DNA of 64,000 nt from JBBIRG01 sp964410965 (GCA_964410965.1 CAYPIY010000010.1:78531-142530); one strand, 5' to 3'. Positions 1 to 9,438 are shown, numbered from the stretch's first letter. The notes: generated by a model not told the origin, from the letters alone. Numbers and translations: made by a program.

Positions 1-858
1 AGCAATGATAATAACACGGTTCCAGTCCCCGCGGGGGCCGACTTCGCCGAGCACGTTGGAATTAAAATGCAGCTGCGACAGCGGCTTCAGATAAATCATG
101 CTCGGAATCTGTTCGTTGACTTCTTTTTTCAGCAGGTTTTTGATCTTGTCGTTCACGGATTCGAGAGCGGACGGGTCCTGCATCAGCACATACGTGTACA
201 ATCCGATGATTCCCCAGTTTTCAAAAAAGTCCGGCCGCACGGTCGCTTTGTACGTGCTGAACGATACTAAATACTTGTACCGGATATGCGAATTGACCGG
301 ACAATTTTCCACAACGCCGGTCACTTTGAGGTCATGCTGGTTGTTCAGCCGGATGGTCTTTCCGACCGGGTTCTCATCCGGAAAATATTTTTCCGCGAGA
401 TCTTTTGAGAGGACAATCGAAAAAGGTTCCGTGAGCGCTGTTGCGGAATGGCCGCGGATCAGAGGATAGGAAAAAACCTCGAGAAAATGTTCGTCGGCCC
501 AGACCCCGAAGTCTTCCTGGAATTTATTTTCGGGCGAGGGGGCTAGCAGCTGGCTGCCGACGCCCATGAACAGAAAACGCGTGAATGCGGTGATTTCCGG
601 AAAATTCTTCACCAGCGCCGGTCCGACGGGATTCTGTGTCAGGGCGACAAAGTTTGAGCGGCCGTCCATGTTCAGTTCGACCCGGTGAATGCGGTCATAA
701 TTAACATTAAATTTGTCATAACTGATCTCAAACTGAATATACAGCACGATCAGCATCAGCAGGGACATACCCAGCGCAAGTCCGGTCAGGTTGATGACTG
801 AATAACCTTTTTGCCGCAGAAGTCCGCGGATGGCGATTTTGAGATAATTCATTATCAT
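1..858 (-). CDS. ABC transporter permease, MacB/FtsX type (partial, N-terminal part)
   Basis: Reading the minus strand from 858 to the window edge gives an open frame of 286 codons; the C-terminus lies outside the window. The protein starts MIMNYLKIAIRGLLRQKGYS, followed by a hydrophobic segment at about residues 18-42 (NLTGLALGMSLLMLIVLYIQ). A periplasmic core domain of the MacB_PCD kind follows, with the family-typical phrases PVGPALVKNFPEI and LSKDLAEKYFPDENPVGKT. Such permeases work with a LolD/MacB-type ATPase and move lipoproteins, peptides or drugs across the envelope; the substrate cannot be told here. The ATG at 858 is chosen because AGGAAA lies about 9 bases upstream; ATG at 852 is an alternative. 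The family call is strong, the specific role unknown. Confidence 0.85.
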   Translation of the reverse strand, partial: MIMNYLKIAIRGLLRQKGYSVINLTGLALGMSLLMLIVLYIQFEISYDKFNVNYDRIHRVELNMDGRSNFVALTQNPVGPALVKNFPEITAFTRFLFMGVGSQLLAPSPENKFQEDFGVWADEHFLEVFSYPLIRGHSATALTEPFSIVLSKDLAEKYFPDENPVGKTIRLNNQHDLKVTGVVENCPVNSHIRYKYLVSFSTYKATVRPDFFENWGIIGLYTYVLMQDPSALESVNDKIKNLLKKEVNEQIPSMIYLKPLSQLHFNSNVLGEVGPRGDWNRVIIIA

Positions 859-944
859 GGCGTTATTTCCTAATTTAAGAGATGTACCATCATTATGACA
901 ACTTTTGTATCACGTTTCGATTGTGCTCAGCGTGAAGCCTGTTT

Positions 945-1211
945 TCAGACCGTCACCTCTTTTTTCCTGAACATGATCGGAATATTGTTCTCAGCGGGCG
1001 CTCCGATCGTGATGAGTTTCCAGTCCTTGTCGTGTTCGGTAATCACCCGACGCAGTGTTTGTACCTTCTCTTCGCTGGAAGGATTCGGATGATCCCAGGC
1101 GATAAGTTCCACGCGGTAATGCAGCATTTTTTTATGTCCGTTGATCCGGACTTCGATCTCGATGTTCTGTTCCGCTTCGACGGCCGGTATCTGGATGACG
1201 ACTTCGCGCAT
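945..1211 (-). CDS. Small hypothetical protein (88 aa)
   Basis: An 88-residue acidic/basic protein starting MREVVIQIPAVEAEQNIEIE. The open frame continues upstream to 1382, but the ATG at 1211 has an AAAGGA ribosome site six bases before it, and the extra N-terminus looks like translated intergenic sequence. The N-terminal 35 residues read as alternating beta strands (VVIQIPA, NIEIEVRI, MLHYRVELIAW), followed by a helical EEKVQTLRRVITEHD stretch and a final strand. No signal peptide, membrane segment or known motif was recognised. It lies between the ABC permease and yebC, which is divergently transcribed. Function unknown. Confidence 0.7.
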   Translation of the reverse strand: MREVVIQIPAVEAEQNIEIEVRINGHKKMLHYRVELIAWDHPNPSSEEKVQTLRRVITEHDKDWKLITIGAPAENNIPIMFRKKEVTV

Positions 1212-1647
1212 AGTAAATCCTTTCAGAGTTATTATTCCCTCGAATCCGCCGCATTTCGGTAAATTCAATACAGGCGGCGGACGAAACAAACGAAAATAAG
1301 TATTGTTGTTCGTTAAAGAATGTATACTCAAAATGCATTTATATATCCTTTGAACAAAGTACACAGGTTTCAATGACAACATTTATGCCACGAAATGAAT
1401 TTATTAATACATTAAAAATATTGTAATTAAAATTACACAATTCTAATTTATATACAGATTGCGTACGATTTTATTACAATGATGTGCGGAAATGAACGGT
1501 AAGTAATCCGTCGTTCACCGACAGAAAAGGAATCCTGATGCTGACGAGTGCTTTTCAGTTGCAAATTTTCAAAAAAAAATTAAATTATAACAGTTATTCG
1601 ATCTGCCGAAAGTCATATCAAAACACCGATCAAACCAGGAGAAAAAA
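1212..1647. other. Intergenic region between divergent genes, AT-rich
   Basis: This 436-base region separates the small minus-strand gene from yebC. It is clearly richer in A/T than its flanks. It holds one 16-base near-palindrome at 1422-1437 (TGTAATT-AA-AATTACA), which could be an operator or a cruciform. The short open frames in it lack ribosome sites and look spurious. The AGGAG just before yebC at about 1637-1641 is its ribosome binding site. I could not define a convincing promoter pair. Confidence 0.4.
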
Positions 1648-2397
1648 ATGTCCGGACATTCCAAATGGGCGAACATACGGCATAAAAAAGGAAAAGCCGA
1701 TGCGGCTCGGGGAAAGATATTCAGCCGCCTTGTCAAGGAGATCACGATCGCCGCGAAACTGGGCGGCGGCAATCCGGACGGCAATCCGCGGCTCCGGCTC
1801 GCGATTGAGACGGCGCGCGCTTCCAGCATGCCTTCCGCGAATATCGATCGTGCAGTCAAGAAAGGAACCGGCGAACTCGAAGGCGTATCGTATGAAGAGC
1901 TGACCTACGAAGGATACGGTCCGGGAGGCGTAGCCCTGCTGATCGAATGCCTGACCGACAATAAAACACGCACCGTCGCGGACATCCGCCACCTGATGAG
2001 CAAACATCACGGCAATCTCGGAACGGCCAACAGCGTATCCTGGATGTTCGACCGGAAAGGCTCAATCACCGTCCCGAAGCAAAACGTTTCCGAAGACGAC
2101 ATGATGATGATCGCGCTGGACTGCGGCGCCGAAGATATGACCACCGGTGACGACTTTTTCGAAATTACCTGCGCGGCGGACGAGCTGGCGATTGTACACG
2201 ACGCGCTCGTCAAGAAACATGTTCCGGTCGAATCGTCGAAACTCACCATGATCGCCAAAAATTCCGTGAACGTCGACGGCAAAAACGCAGAACAACTTCT
2301 CAAACTCATTGATGTTCTTGAAGACAACGACGACGTTCAGAACGTGTTCGCGAATTTCGAGATGGACGACGCGACCTTAGAAAGCCTGAACAAATAG
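1648..2397 (+). CDS. yebC: YebC/PmpR (TACO1) family protein
   Basis: A 249-residue protein of normal length for the YebC/TACO1 family. It opens with the diagnostic MSGHSKWANIRHKKGKAD and continues with the conserved KIFSRLVKEITIAAKLGG, NPRLRLAIETARA and SMPSANIDRAVKKGTG blocks, then the GYGPGGVALLIECLTDNK motif of domain 2. Family members are described as transcriptional regulators and, more recently, as factors that help ribosomes through proline-rich stretches; which applies here cannot be read from sequence. AGGAG precedes the ATG. The stop codon is one base before the tdk start, so the two genes are probably co-transcribed and translationally coupled. Confidence 0.95.
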   Translation: MSGHSKWANIRHKKGKADAARGKIFSRLVKEITIAAKLGGGNPDGNPRLRLAIETARASSMPSANIDRAVKKGTGELEGVSYEELTYEGYGPGGVALLIECLTDNKTRTVADIRHLMSKHHGNLGTANSVSWMFDRKGSITVPKQNVSEDDMMMIALDCGAEDMTTGDDFFEITCAADELAIVHDALVKKHVPVESSKLTMIAKNSVNVDGKNAEQLLKLIDVLEDNDDVQNVFANFEMDDATLESLNK

Positions 2398-2398
2398 T

Positions 2399-2995
2399 AT
2401 GGATATTATCACCAACGAAAGCGGCTGGATTGAAGTCATTACCGGCAGTATGTACAGCGGGAAATCCGAGGAACTGATCCGCCGGCTGCGCCGGGCCGTG
2501 ATCGCCCGGCAGAGAGTGCAGGTCTTCAAACCGAAAATCGATGAACGTTACAGCACGGATCACATTGTTTCCCACAGCGAACTTAAAATGAAATCTATTC
2601 CGATCCAGAGCGCGTCGGAAATCATGGAAAAACTGGATCCGCTTACGACGGTGATCGGCATCGACGAAGCCCAGTTCTTTGACGCAACGCTGATTCCGAT
2701 CTGCAATCAACTAGCGGCTTTCGGAAAGCGGGTCGTGATCGCTGGTCTGGACATGGATTACAAGGGACAGCCGTTCGAACCGATGCCGCAGCTGCTCGCC
2801 ATCGCGGAATACGTGACCAAAACGCACGCGATCTGCGTCGTGTGCGGAAACCCGGCGAACTATTCCCAGCGGACGGTCCTGAGCAGCGACCGCGTACTCG
2901 TCGGGGCCGCGGGCATGTACGAGGCGCGATGCCGGAAACATTTCGATCCCAATCCCGTCCCGCCGACAGAAGATTTGTTTGATCATTTGACCTGA
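2399..2995 (+). CDS. tdk: Thymidine kinase, type II
   Basis: A 198-residue thymidine kinase that phosphorylates thymidine to dTMP in the salvage pathway. The P-loop GSMYSGKS is at residues 16-23, the Walker-B-like IDEAQFFD at 88-95 with E90 as the likely catalytic base, and the structural zinc site is formed by C146, C149, C178 and H181 (CVVC ... CRKH). This is the tetrameric zinc-containing type II enzyme, not the viral-type deoxynucleoside kinase. The start is one base after the yebC stop and has little ribosome-site signal of its own, which supports coupling to yebC. Length and motifs are all normal. Confidence 0.96.
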   Translation: MDIITNESGWIEVITGSMYSGKSEELIRRLRRAVIARQRVQVFKPKIDERYSTDHIVSHSELKMKSIPIQSASEIMEKLDPLTTVIGIDEAQFFDATLIPICNQLAAFGKRVVIAGLDMDYKGQPFEPMPQLLAIAEYVTKTHAICVVCGNPANYSQRTVLSSDRVLVGAAGMYEARCRKHFDPNPVPPTEDLFDHLT

Positions 2996-3083
2996 AATTT
3001 CATTTCCGCTTGCACGCAAAGAAAATAAATTCTCATTGCGGACTTGACGTTCTCAGCGTTTTATAACTCACGGTGCAAATTAT

Positions 3084-4058
3084 ATGTTTATCGATTTCAC
3101 GACAATTTTCGTACAGGCCGGGAGCGGCGGTAAAGGGCGGGTTTCGTTCTGGCGGGAAAAATTCGTTCCCAAAGGCGGCCCGGACGGCGGCGACGGCGGC
3201 AACGGAGGCGATATCATCATCCGCGCCGATCATAACCTGCATACGCTTCAGGATATCATTCATAAAAAACATTTCCGCGCGATGAGCGGGGAGAACGGCG
3301 GCGGGGGAAACTGTCACGGCAAAAACGCCGAGCCGGTCGTGATACACGTTCCCCGCGGAACCATAGTTAAGAACGATGACACCGGCGAGATTCTCGGCGA
3401 CCTGACCGACGACGGACAGCAGATCATCGCCGCGAAAGGCGGCAAAGGAGGCCGCGGCAATAACGCGTTCAAATCGCCGACGAACCGCACGCCGCGGAAA
3501 GCCGAACCCGGACAGCCTGGCGAATCGCTGAACCTGAGCCTTGAACTGAAAGTTCTCGCCGACGTAGGGCTGGTCGGCTTACCGAATGCCGGTAAATCGA
3601 CTTTACTGGCGACCATAAGCGCCGCGAGGCCGAAGATCGCCGATTATCCTTTTACGACGCTGGAACCCAACCTCGGCATCGTGAAACTCAGCGATTACCG
3701 GAGCTTCGTGGTCGCGGATATTCCCGGTTTGATTGAAGGCGCCCACAGGGGTAAAGGTCTTGGTGTTCAGTTTCTCAAGCACATAGAGCGTACCAAGGTT
3801 CTGCTGTTTATGATCGAATCACAGGCTGAGGATATCGAAAAAAATTACTCGCTTCTGAAAAAAGAAATCAAAGCGTTCAATCCTCAGCTTCTCAAACGTC
3901 CGCGCCTGGTCGCGCTCACTAAATCGGATCTCACGGAACAGCCTCCGAAGAAAAGCAAAATGAAAGACGGCACGCCGGTCTTGGTGATCTCTTCCGTCGC
4001 TCAATCGGGCATGGATCAGCTTCTGAAAAAACTATGGATAATGATAGGACGGGATTAA
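3084..4058 (+). CDS. obg: Obg family GTPase
   Basis: A 324-residue Obg/CgtA GTPase, involved in late 50S ribosome assembly and stringent or cell-cycle signalling. Residues 1-155 form the glycine-rich Obg fold (KGGPDGGDGGNGGD). The G domain follows: G1 GLPNAGKS at 165-172, switch I with PFTT at 189-192, G3 DIPG at 212-215, G4 TKSD at 279-282 and G5 SSVA at 303-306. The protein ends soon after G5, so the variable C-terminal OCT domain of some Obg proteins is absent. It follows tdk after 88 bases; the ribosome site is weak. Confidence 0.95.
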   Translation: MFIDFTTIFVQAGSGGKGRVSFWREKFVPKGGPDGGDGGNGGDIIIRADHNLHTLQDIIHKKHFRAMSGENGGGGNCHGKNAEPVVIHVPRGTIVKNDDTGEILGDLTDDGQQIIAAKGGKGGRGNNAFKSPTNRTPRKAEPGQPGESLNLSLELKVLADVGLVGLPNAGKSTLLATISAARPKIADYPFTTLEPNLGIVKLSDYRSFVVADIPGLIEGAHRGKGLGVQFLKHIERTKVLLFMIESQAEDIEKNYSLLKKEIKAFNPQLLKRPRLVALTKSDLTEQPPKKSKMKDGTPVLVISSVAQSGMDQLLKKLWIMIGRD

Positions 4059-4126
4059 TCAAGAAAAATTTTCACTTTACCCGGCATTCATGTTTAAGAT
4101 GCGAACAAAAAAACAAATCTTTAATT

Positions 4127-4155
4127 TTGACTAAAAAAATAAATGAGTTTATATC
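4127..4155 (+). promoter_or_regulatory. Putative sigma-70-type promoter of ilvE
   Basis: TTGACT at 4127-4132 and TATATC at 4150-4155 are separated by 17 bases. The start of transcription would be near 4162, about 33 bases before the ilvE ATG, which has CCAGGAGA as ribosome site. The surrounding 130 bases are AT-rich. Predicted from sequence only. Confidence 0.5.
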
Positions 4156-4194
4156 AGTTTTATTAATCAATTTAAACGTTCCCAGGAGATTATC

Positions 4195-5268
4195 ATGGAC
4201 ATTCGAATCATACCGGCTCAGGCGAACCAGAAAAAACCAAAACCGGCCGATGAAACCAAATTAGGGTTCGGAAAATTTTTCAGCGATCATTTTTATCATG
4301 TTACCTACAAAGACGGCCAGGGCTGGCACAATCCTACCATTGAACCGTACCGCTCGCTGTCGCTTGATCCGGCCGCTATGGTGCTCCATTACGCGCAGGA
4401 AATATTCGAAGGGCTGAAAGCTTATCGCGGAAAAGAAAACGGGATTTACTTATTCCGCCCGAAAGACAATCTCGCACGCCTGAACCGGTCCGCCAAACGC
4501 CTGTGCATGCCGGAAATCAATATCGACGAGGCACTGAAAGGCATGAAAGAGCTCGTCAAGATCGATCAGGACTGGATTCCCAAAAGCAGGGGAACCTCGA
4601 TGTACATCCGCCCTACGATGATCGCTACGGAAGCGTCGGTCGGCGTAAAAGTGTCGTCGGAGTATTTATTTTACATCATTGTCGGTCCCGCGGGTGCGTA
4701 TTATGCCGAAGGATTTAATCCGGTGAAAATATATATATCCGATCATTACATCCGCGCGGCGCGGGGAGGTCTGGGAGAAGCGAAAACCGGCGCCAATTAC
4801 GCCGCAAGTCTTCTGCCTGCCAAAGAAGCGAAAGAAAAAGGTTTCGCGCAGGTGCTCTGGCTCGACGCGCTCGAACTGAAGTACGTCGAGGAGGTCGGCA
4901 CGATGAACATGTTCTTCCGTTTCGATGACGAAATCGTAACCAGCCCGCTGACAGGAACGATTCTTCCCGGTATCACGCGTTATTCCATGATGAGCCTGCT
5001 GAAAGACTGGGGCATCACCGTCAATGAAAGAAAAATAAGCATCGAGGAAGTGATTGACGGCGCTAAAAGCGGACGGCTGAAGGAAGCCTTCGGCACCGGC
5101 ACCGCCGCGATCATTTCACCGGTAGGCGAATTATTCTACAAGGGCGAACGTCATACCATCAACCAGTTCAAGGTCGGCGAGATGTCCCGAAAACTGTATG
5201 ACGAGTTATTGAGCATTCAATACGGAGAACGGCCCGACCCGCACGGATGGGTGGAACGGATCGCGTAG
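4195..5268 (+). CDS. ilvE: Branched-chain amino acid aminotransferase (type II BCAT)
   Basis: A 357-residue PLP-dependent fold-type IV aminotransferase. It carries out the last step of leucine, isoleucine and valine synthesis and the first step of their breakdown. The PLP lysine is K197 in GGLGEAKTGANYAAS, followed by the family signature QVLWLDALELKYVEEVGTMN. The N-terminal LHYAQEIFEGLKAYRG and the C-terminal GTGTAAIISPVGEL, which binds the cofactor phosphate, are also present. The length and the YVEEVGTMN form match the longer BCAT group shared with eukaryotes and many bacteria. It has its own predicted promoter. Substrate specificity is inferred from family. Confidence 0.95.
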   Translation: MDIRIIPAQANQKKPKPADETKLGFGKFFSDHFYHVTYKDGQGWHNPTIEPYRSLSLDPAAMVLHYAQEIFEGLKAYRGKENGIYLFRPKDNLARLNRSAKRLCMPEINIDEALKGMKELVKIDQDWIPKSRGTSMYIRPTMIATEASVGVKVSSEYLFYIIVGPAGAYYAEGFNPVKIYISDHYIRAARGGLGEAKTGANYAASLLPAKEAKEKGFAQVLWLDALELKYVEEVGTMNMFFRFDDEIVTSPLTGTILPGITRYSMMSLLKDWGITVNERKISIEEVIDGAKSGRLKEAFGTGTAAIISPVGELFYKGERHTINQFKVGEMSRKLYDELLSIQYGERPDPHGWVERIA

Positions 5269-5436
5269 TATCCGATTACTGTGAAGTCACAAAGGCGCGA
5301 AGGAACAAAGAACTGTTTTATACATTCATGCAAGCCCGGCAAAGTTCAGGGAAAACGCAACGGAAAACGAGACACGCCTGAATAAAGTTGAGCGATTTTT
5401 TGTTTTTTGGCATGTTGTATAGCCTGAAAAATCAGT

Positions 5437-5457
5437 AAAAAAAAGAAACTTTTTTTT
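5437..5457. repeat. Perfect A/T hairpin between ilvE and pepF
   Basis: A run of eight A and one G is followed by AAA and then its exact complement C plus eight T, giving a 9-bp stem with a 3-base loop. On the plus strand the T run directly follows the stem, so it could act as a weak terminator for ilvE, but the stem is nearly all A:T. The rest of the 259-base gap (5269-5527) shows no gene; AAGGAAAG before 5528 is the pepF ribosome site. Confidence 0.35.
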
Positions 5458-5527
5458 CGTTCATCCGTATAACCGAAACGTATGTTTGTAAATCATTTCA
5501 TTCACCAACCAAGCAAGGAAAGCAAGT

Positions 5528-7432
5528 ATGAAACAAACCCTCATCCTGCTCATTATGGGAGTGTTCATAATGACTGATCAGTTTGTCTATGGACAACAGA
5601 AAGAACGCAAGGAAATCGCCGATAAAGACAAATGGAACCTGGCGGATCTTTACGCTTCGGATGACGCCTGGAAAACCGCGAAAGAAAAATTGACGGCACA
5701 GATTCCCTCTCTTCAGAAATACCGCGGCAAATTAAGTGAATCCGCCCAGCAGTTGTTCGAATGCGCGGAACTCGTGACGAATATGTCCAAAGAATTCTCA
5801 CGCCTGATCAGTTACGCCTCGATGTCGTCTGACCAGGACACGCGCGAATCCAAGTACCAGGCCATGTCGCAGGAAATGGGGCAGGTCGGCGCGATGTTCG
5901 GAGCAGCGGCTTCTTTTATTGAACCCGAAATTCTTAAAATTGACAAAAAAATCATCGATGGATTTATTGAAAAAGAACCAAAACTTAAACCCTTTACATT
6001 TTATTTAAATGATATCCTCCGCCGTAAAGCCCACACCGGCTCCGAAGGCGAGGAAAAAATCATTGCCGACGCGGGACTGATGTCAGACGCGGCCTCGCGC
6101 ATTTACGGTATTTTCTCAAACGCTGAGTTTCCTTATCCGGAAGTGACCTTATCCGACGGAAAAAAAGTCAAACTGGATCAGGCCGGATTCGGGATCAGCC
6201 GCACGCTGGCCAACCGTGACGACCGCAAGCTGGTATTCGCGACGTACATGAACAAGCTCAATGAATACCGCCGGACCTTCGGCACGGCGCTGTATTCCGA
6301 AATCAAGACGCACATGTTTACCAAGAACGCGAAAAAATACGCTTCCTGTCTTGAAGCCTCGCTCGACGCGAACAACATACCCGTCGACGTTTATCACAAT
6401 CATATAAAAAACGTCAATCAGAATCTGCCCTCGTTCCACCGTTACCTGAAATTACGCCAGCGGATGATGGGCGTAGACCAGCTGCATTATTATGATTTGT
6501 ACGCTCCGCTCGTCAGCGGCGTCGACCTGAAATATACAGTCGATGAATCCAAAAAACATATACTCACGTCGCTCGCTCCGTTAGGCAAAGATTATGTGTC
6601 CGTCGTTCAGAAAGCGTTTGACGAACGCTGGATCGATATGTACCCGACGACCGCGAAACGGTCCGGCGCCTATTCCAACGGTTCCGCGTACGATGTGCAT
6701 CCGTACATTCTCATGAATTACCAGGGCCAGTACAACGACCTAACGACGCTGATTCATGAGCTCGGCCACACGATGCAGAGTTATCTGTCCAACAAAAAAC
6801 AGCCTTACATTACCTCCCAATACCCGATCTTCGTCGCCGAAGTCGCTTCCACGTTCAATGAAGCCCTGCTGATCGATTATATGCTCAAGACCATCAAGGA
6901 CGACAATGTTCGGCTTTCGCTGCTCGGTAATTTCCTTGAGAACATAAAAGGAACTGTTTTCCGGCAGACACAATTTGCGGAATTTGAACTGAAGATCCAT
7001 GAGCTGGCGGAAAAAGGCGAAGCGCTGACCGGCGACCGGTTCAATGAGATCTATTATGATATCACGAAGAAATATTACGGCCACGACCAGAATGTCTGTA
7101 TCGTTGACGACGAGATCAAAGCCGAATGGGCGTTCATTCCCCACTTTTATTATAATTATTATGTGTACCAGTACGCCACGTCGTATACGGCTTCAGCGGC
7201 ATTATCTGAAAAAGTCCTGGCCGGTGATAAAGCGGCGGCGGGCAAATACATTGATTTCCTTTCGGCAGGCGGTTCAGATTATCCCATCGCGCTCCTGAAA
7301 ACAGCAGGCGTCGATATGATGACCGTCGAGCCCATGAAACTGACCATGGACAAGATGAACCGCGTCATGGACGAAATGGATAAGATCCTGGATAAGCAAA
7401 AATCCGGAAAGAAAGAGACGGAGAAAAAGTAA
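5528..7432 (+). CDS. pepF: Exported oligoendopeptidase F (M3 family metallopeptidase)
   Basis: A 634-residue zinc metallopeptidase of the M3B (PepF) family that cleaves short peptides. The N-terminus MKQTLILLIMGVFIMTDQFVYGQQ is a clear signal peptide, so the mature enzyme is expected in the periplasm or outside the cell, unlike the usual cytoplasmic PepF. The catalytic motif is HELGH with zinc ligands H410 and H414; the third ligand is expected in the downstream FVAEVASTFNEALL stretch. The C-terminal YYNYYVYQYATSYTAS and GSDYPIALLKTAGVDM blocks are also family-typical. It ends in a lysine-rich tail. A bidirectional terminator follows and the next gene converges. Confidence 0.93.
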   Translation: MKQTLILLIMGVFIMTDQFVYGQQKERKEIADKDKWNLADLYASDDAWKTAKEKLTAQIPSLQKYRGKLSESAQQLFECAELVTNMSKEFSRLISYASMSSDQDTRESKYQAMSQEMGQVGAMFGAAASFIEPEILKIDKKIIDGFIEKEPKLKPFTFYLNDILRRKAHTGSEGEEKIIADAGLMSDAASRIYGIFSNAEFPYPEVTLSDGKKVKLDQAGFGISRTLANRDDRKLVFATYMNKLNEYRRTFGTALYSEIKTHMFTKNAKKYASCLEASLDANNIPVDVYHNHIKNVNQNLPSFHRYLKLRQRMMGVDQLHYYDLYAPLVSGVDLKYTVDESKKHILTSLAPLGKDYVSVVQKAFDERWIDMYPTTAKRSGAYSNGSAYDVHPYILMNYQGQYNDLTTLIHELGHTMQSYLSNKKQPYITSQYPIFVAEVASTFNEALLIDYMLKTIKDDNVRLSLLGNFLENIKGTVFRQTQFAEFELKIHELAEKGEALTGDRFNEIYYDITKKYYGHDQNVCIVDDEIKAEWAFIPHFYYNYYVYQYATSYTASAALSEKVLAGDKAAAGKYIDFLSAGGSDYPIALLKTAGVDMMTVEPMKLTMDKMNRVMDEMDKILDKQKSGKKETEKK

Positions 7433-7453
7433 GAAAATCAGATCAATGCAAGA

Positions 7454-7484
7454 AAAAGGCGTCCGATCTCCGGACGCCTTTTTC
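7454..7484. terminator. Bidirectional rho-independent terminator
   Basis: AAAAAGGCGTCCG and CGGACGCCTTTTTC form a perfect 8-bp GC-rich stem (GGCGTCCG/CGGACGCC) with a short loop, flanked by A and T runs on both sides. It sits between the convergent pepF (plus) and the RCK channel gene (minus, ending at 7501), so it can stop transcription from both. Confidence 0.9.
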
Positions 7485-7500
7485 TTTTTAGACTTTCGCT

Positions 7501-9414
7501 TTAATCTTCGCTGATCACGATGATTTTGTCTTTGTCCGTAAACGGGATCATTTCGGACTTCTTCGGGCTGACCACGATGCCGTACGCTTTTTCGGGATTA
7601 TCCCTGTGCTGTTCCAGTTTGTATCCGATCGCGATCTCGTTTTTCTGTGCTGCCGATTCGAGGATCGTATAGAAATTGACGGGCTGACCCGGTTTGATAT
7701 AACGCGTAACAGGCTTCAGGTAAATCTCGTTGCCCTCCTCGTCGAACAGGTCCTCGAAGACTCCCTTCAGTTCCTTGTTCTCGGAAAGCTGAGCAAGCAT
7801 GAGGCTGGTCAGTTTATCGCTGACGATGAAATCATTGACTTTCGTGACGGCGGCCAGTTCACGGTTCCGGATATCCAGCATTTCACTGACGACATTGATC
7901 GAAACGCCGGTTTTTTCCACGATATCCCTGAGATGGAGCAGCGTGATCATCGTCAGCGAATCGGCTTCCTGGATGTCTTTCATGTCGGAATAGCACAGAA
8001 TCACCACATTATGGAATTTGCCCAGTCCGAGTGAATCCAGGAGTTCCCGGTCGGTCGTGTCGCCTTTGATAAACGTGATGGCCTGGTTCTTAATTTGCGA
8101 TTTGACTTCCTCAATTTCATTCTGATATTGTTCGCTGTCAGCGACAATCGTGATGGAAGAGCCTGCAGCGACATAATCATCAAGATTTTTAATAATTGTC
8201 GGAGCCTTATGATTCCATCCGAGGATCAGCGTCTGGTCAGTTTTCTTTCCGGACTTTTCTCCGCTGGTAATCATTCCGTTATTGATATCGTAGCTCGTCT
8301 TTCCGGATAAAATAATCGTATCGTCATCTTCCGCGATCGCGATCAGCTGGTCATCGGATTCCAGTTTCGTATCGGCGGGAGGATTAATCATGATTTGTCC
8401 CGATTTTTTGCGTAATCCGAATATCGCCGAGTCATCGTAGGCGAAGACGGCCTCTCGGAAAGACCTGCCTGTCAGTTTCGGTTCGTTCTGGAAATATATT
8501 TCCACTCCGCCGAAATCCAGCAGTTCGATGAACACCACGCTGAGACCCGAATGACGGCAGGTCTGCACGGTGATGCGCGAGATCAGGTCGTCGGAGAGCA
8601 GGACGCACAGTTCTTCTTTCCCGACCATCTGCGCGACGGAGGCGTTGGACGGCTCCTTGATTTCCGCGACGATGTGATAAAGGTCCTTTTTCCTGTCCGG
8701 ATTGTTGACGATCGCGAGCACGGTTTTGATCACGTGCGCGTCCGCCATCCCTTCTTCCGGGGAAAGCACAACAATGGACCGCGCGCCGTTCGGATTGACA
8801 AGATTCAGGTCATCCATATCGATGGAACTCCCCGTCCGGCAGACGATGCGCGTGTTTTTGAAATCACCGATCTTGGTTTTCAGTTCGTCTTCCATCTCAA
8901 CTTTGTCTTTGTCGGCAAGAATGACGATGGCAGGATTCTTTCGGTTCATGTTCGCGGCGATGATTTCGGACACCAGCGTGTAGATTTTTGACGACCAGCC
9001 GAGTATGACGGTATGATCTTTTTCGATGACTTTTGAACGGCCCTTGCGGAGATTGTCGAGTTTGTCGCCGATGCCGGTGTTGATAATACCGATCAGCGCG
9101 CTGAGTATGAAAATACCCACCAGCGTGACCAGGAGCATCACAAGTCCGAACGCCCCTTCATCGCCGCCCATAGTGCCGGGATCCAGCGTTCGCATCAGGC
9201 TTTTCCAGAAAGCCTCGAAGTACGTGTAATCTTCCGCCTCGGGGCTTTCTTTGGGAATCAGGTTGGTCACCCAGACAAACAGCGCGAAAATCGAAACGAG
9301 TATGACGCTGGAAATGCCCAGCAAACCCATCAGGGCCGGGGCGCCTTTGGACATGATGTTGTCAAACCGGTAGCGTACCCGCGCGCCGAACGTAACAGCG
9401 GAATCTTCTTTCAT
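7501..9414 (-). CDS. CASTOR/POLLUX-related ion channel with two RCK/TrkA-N domains
   Basis: A 637-residue membrane protein. TM1 lies at about residues 27-52, a pore-like stretch at 65-85 (FEAFWKSLMRTLDPGTMGG) and TM2 at 88-112. The long cytoplasmic part has two Rossmann-type RCK domains, beginning at HTVILGWSSK (about 134) and at QTLILGWNHKAP (about 395). This layout matches the bacterial relatives of plant CASTOR/POLLUX nuclear ion channels and, more loosely, calcium-gated K+ channels. The classic TVGYG potassium filter is absent; the pore segment reads TLDPGTMGG, so ion selectivity is open. It is the last gene of a marC-ZnR-ispH-channel run, 24 bases after ispH, with an AAAGGA ribosome site. 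Confidence 0.88.
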   Translation of the reverse strand: MKEDSAVTFGARVRYRFDNIMSKGAPALMGLLGISSVILVSIFALFVWVTNLIPKESPEAEDYTYFEAFWKSLMRTLDPGTMGGDEGAFGLVMLLVTLVGIFILSALIGIINTGIGDKLDNLRKGRSKVIEKDHTVILGWSSKIYTLVSEIIAANMNRKNPAIVILADKDKVEMEDELKTKIGDFKNTRIVCRTGSSIDMDDLNLVNPNGARSIVVLSPEEGMADAHVIKTVLAIVNNPDRKKDLYHIVAEIKEPSNASVAQMVGKEELCVLLSDDLISRITVQTCRHSGLSVVFIELLDFGGVEIYFQNEPKLTGRSFREAVFAYDDSAIFGLRKKSGQIMINPPADTKLESDDQLIAIAEDDDTIILSGKTSYDINNGMITSGEKSGKKTDQTLILGWNHKAPTIIKNLDDYVAAGSSITIVADSEQYQNEIEEVKSQIKNQAITFIKGDTTDRELLDSLGLGKFHNVVILCYSDMKDIQEADSLTMITLLHLRDIVEKTGVSINVVSEMLDIRNRELAAVTKVNDFIVSDKLTSLMLAQLSENKELKGVFEDLFDEEGNEIYLKPVTRYIKPGQPVNFYTILESAAQKNEIAIGYKLEQHRDNPEKAYGIVVSPKKSEMIPFTDKDKIIVISED

Positions 9415-9438
9415 AAGCGTCCTTTCGGTTAGTAATAA

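Noticed and set aside
1538..1903. Plus-strand frame starting in the gap before yebC
   Set aside because: It runs into yebC in another frame and its start has no convincing ribosome site. yebC itself fits its family from the first residue.
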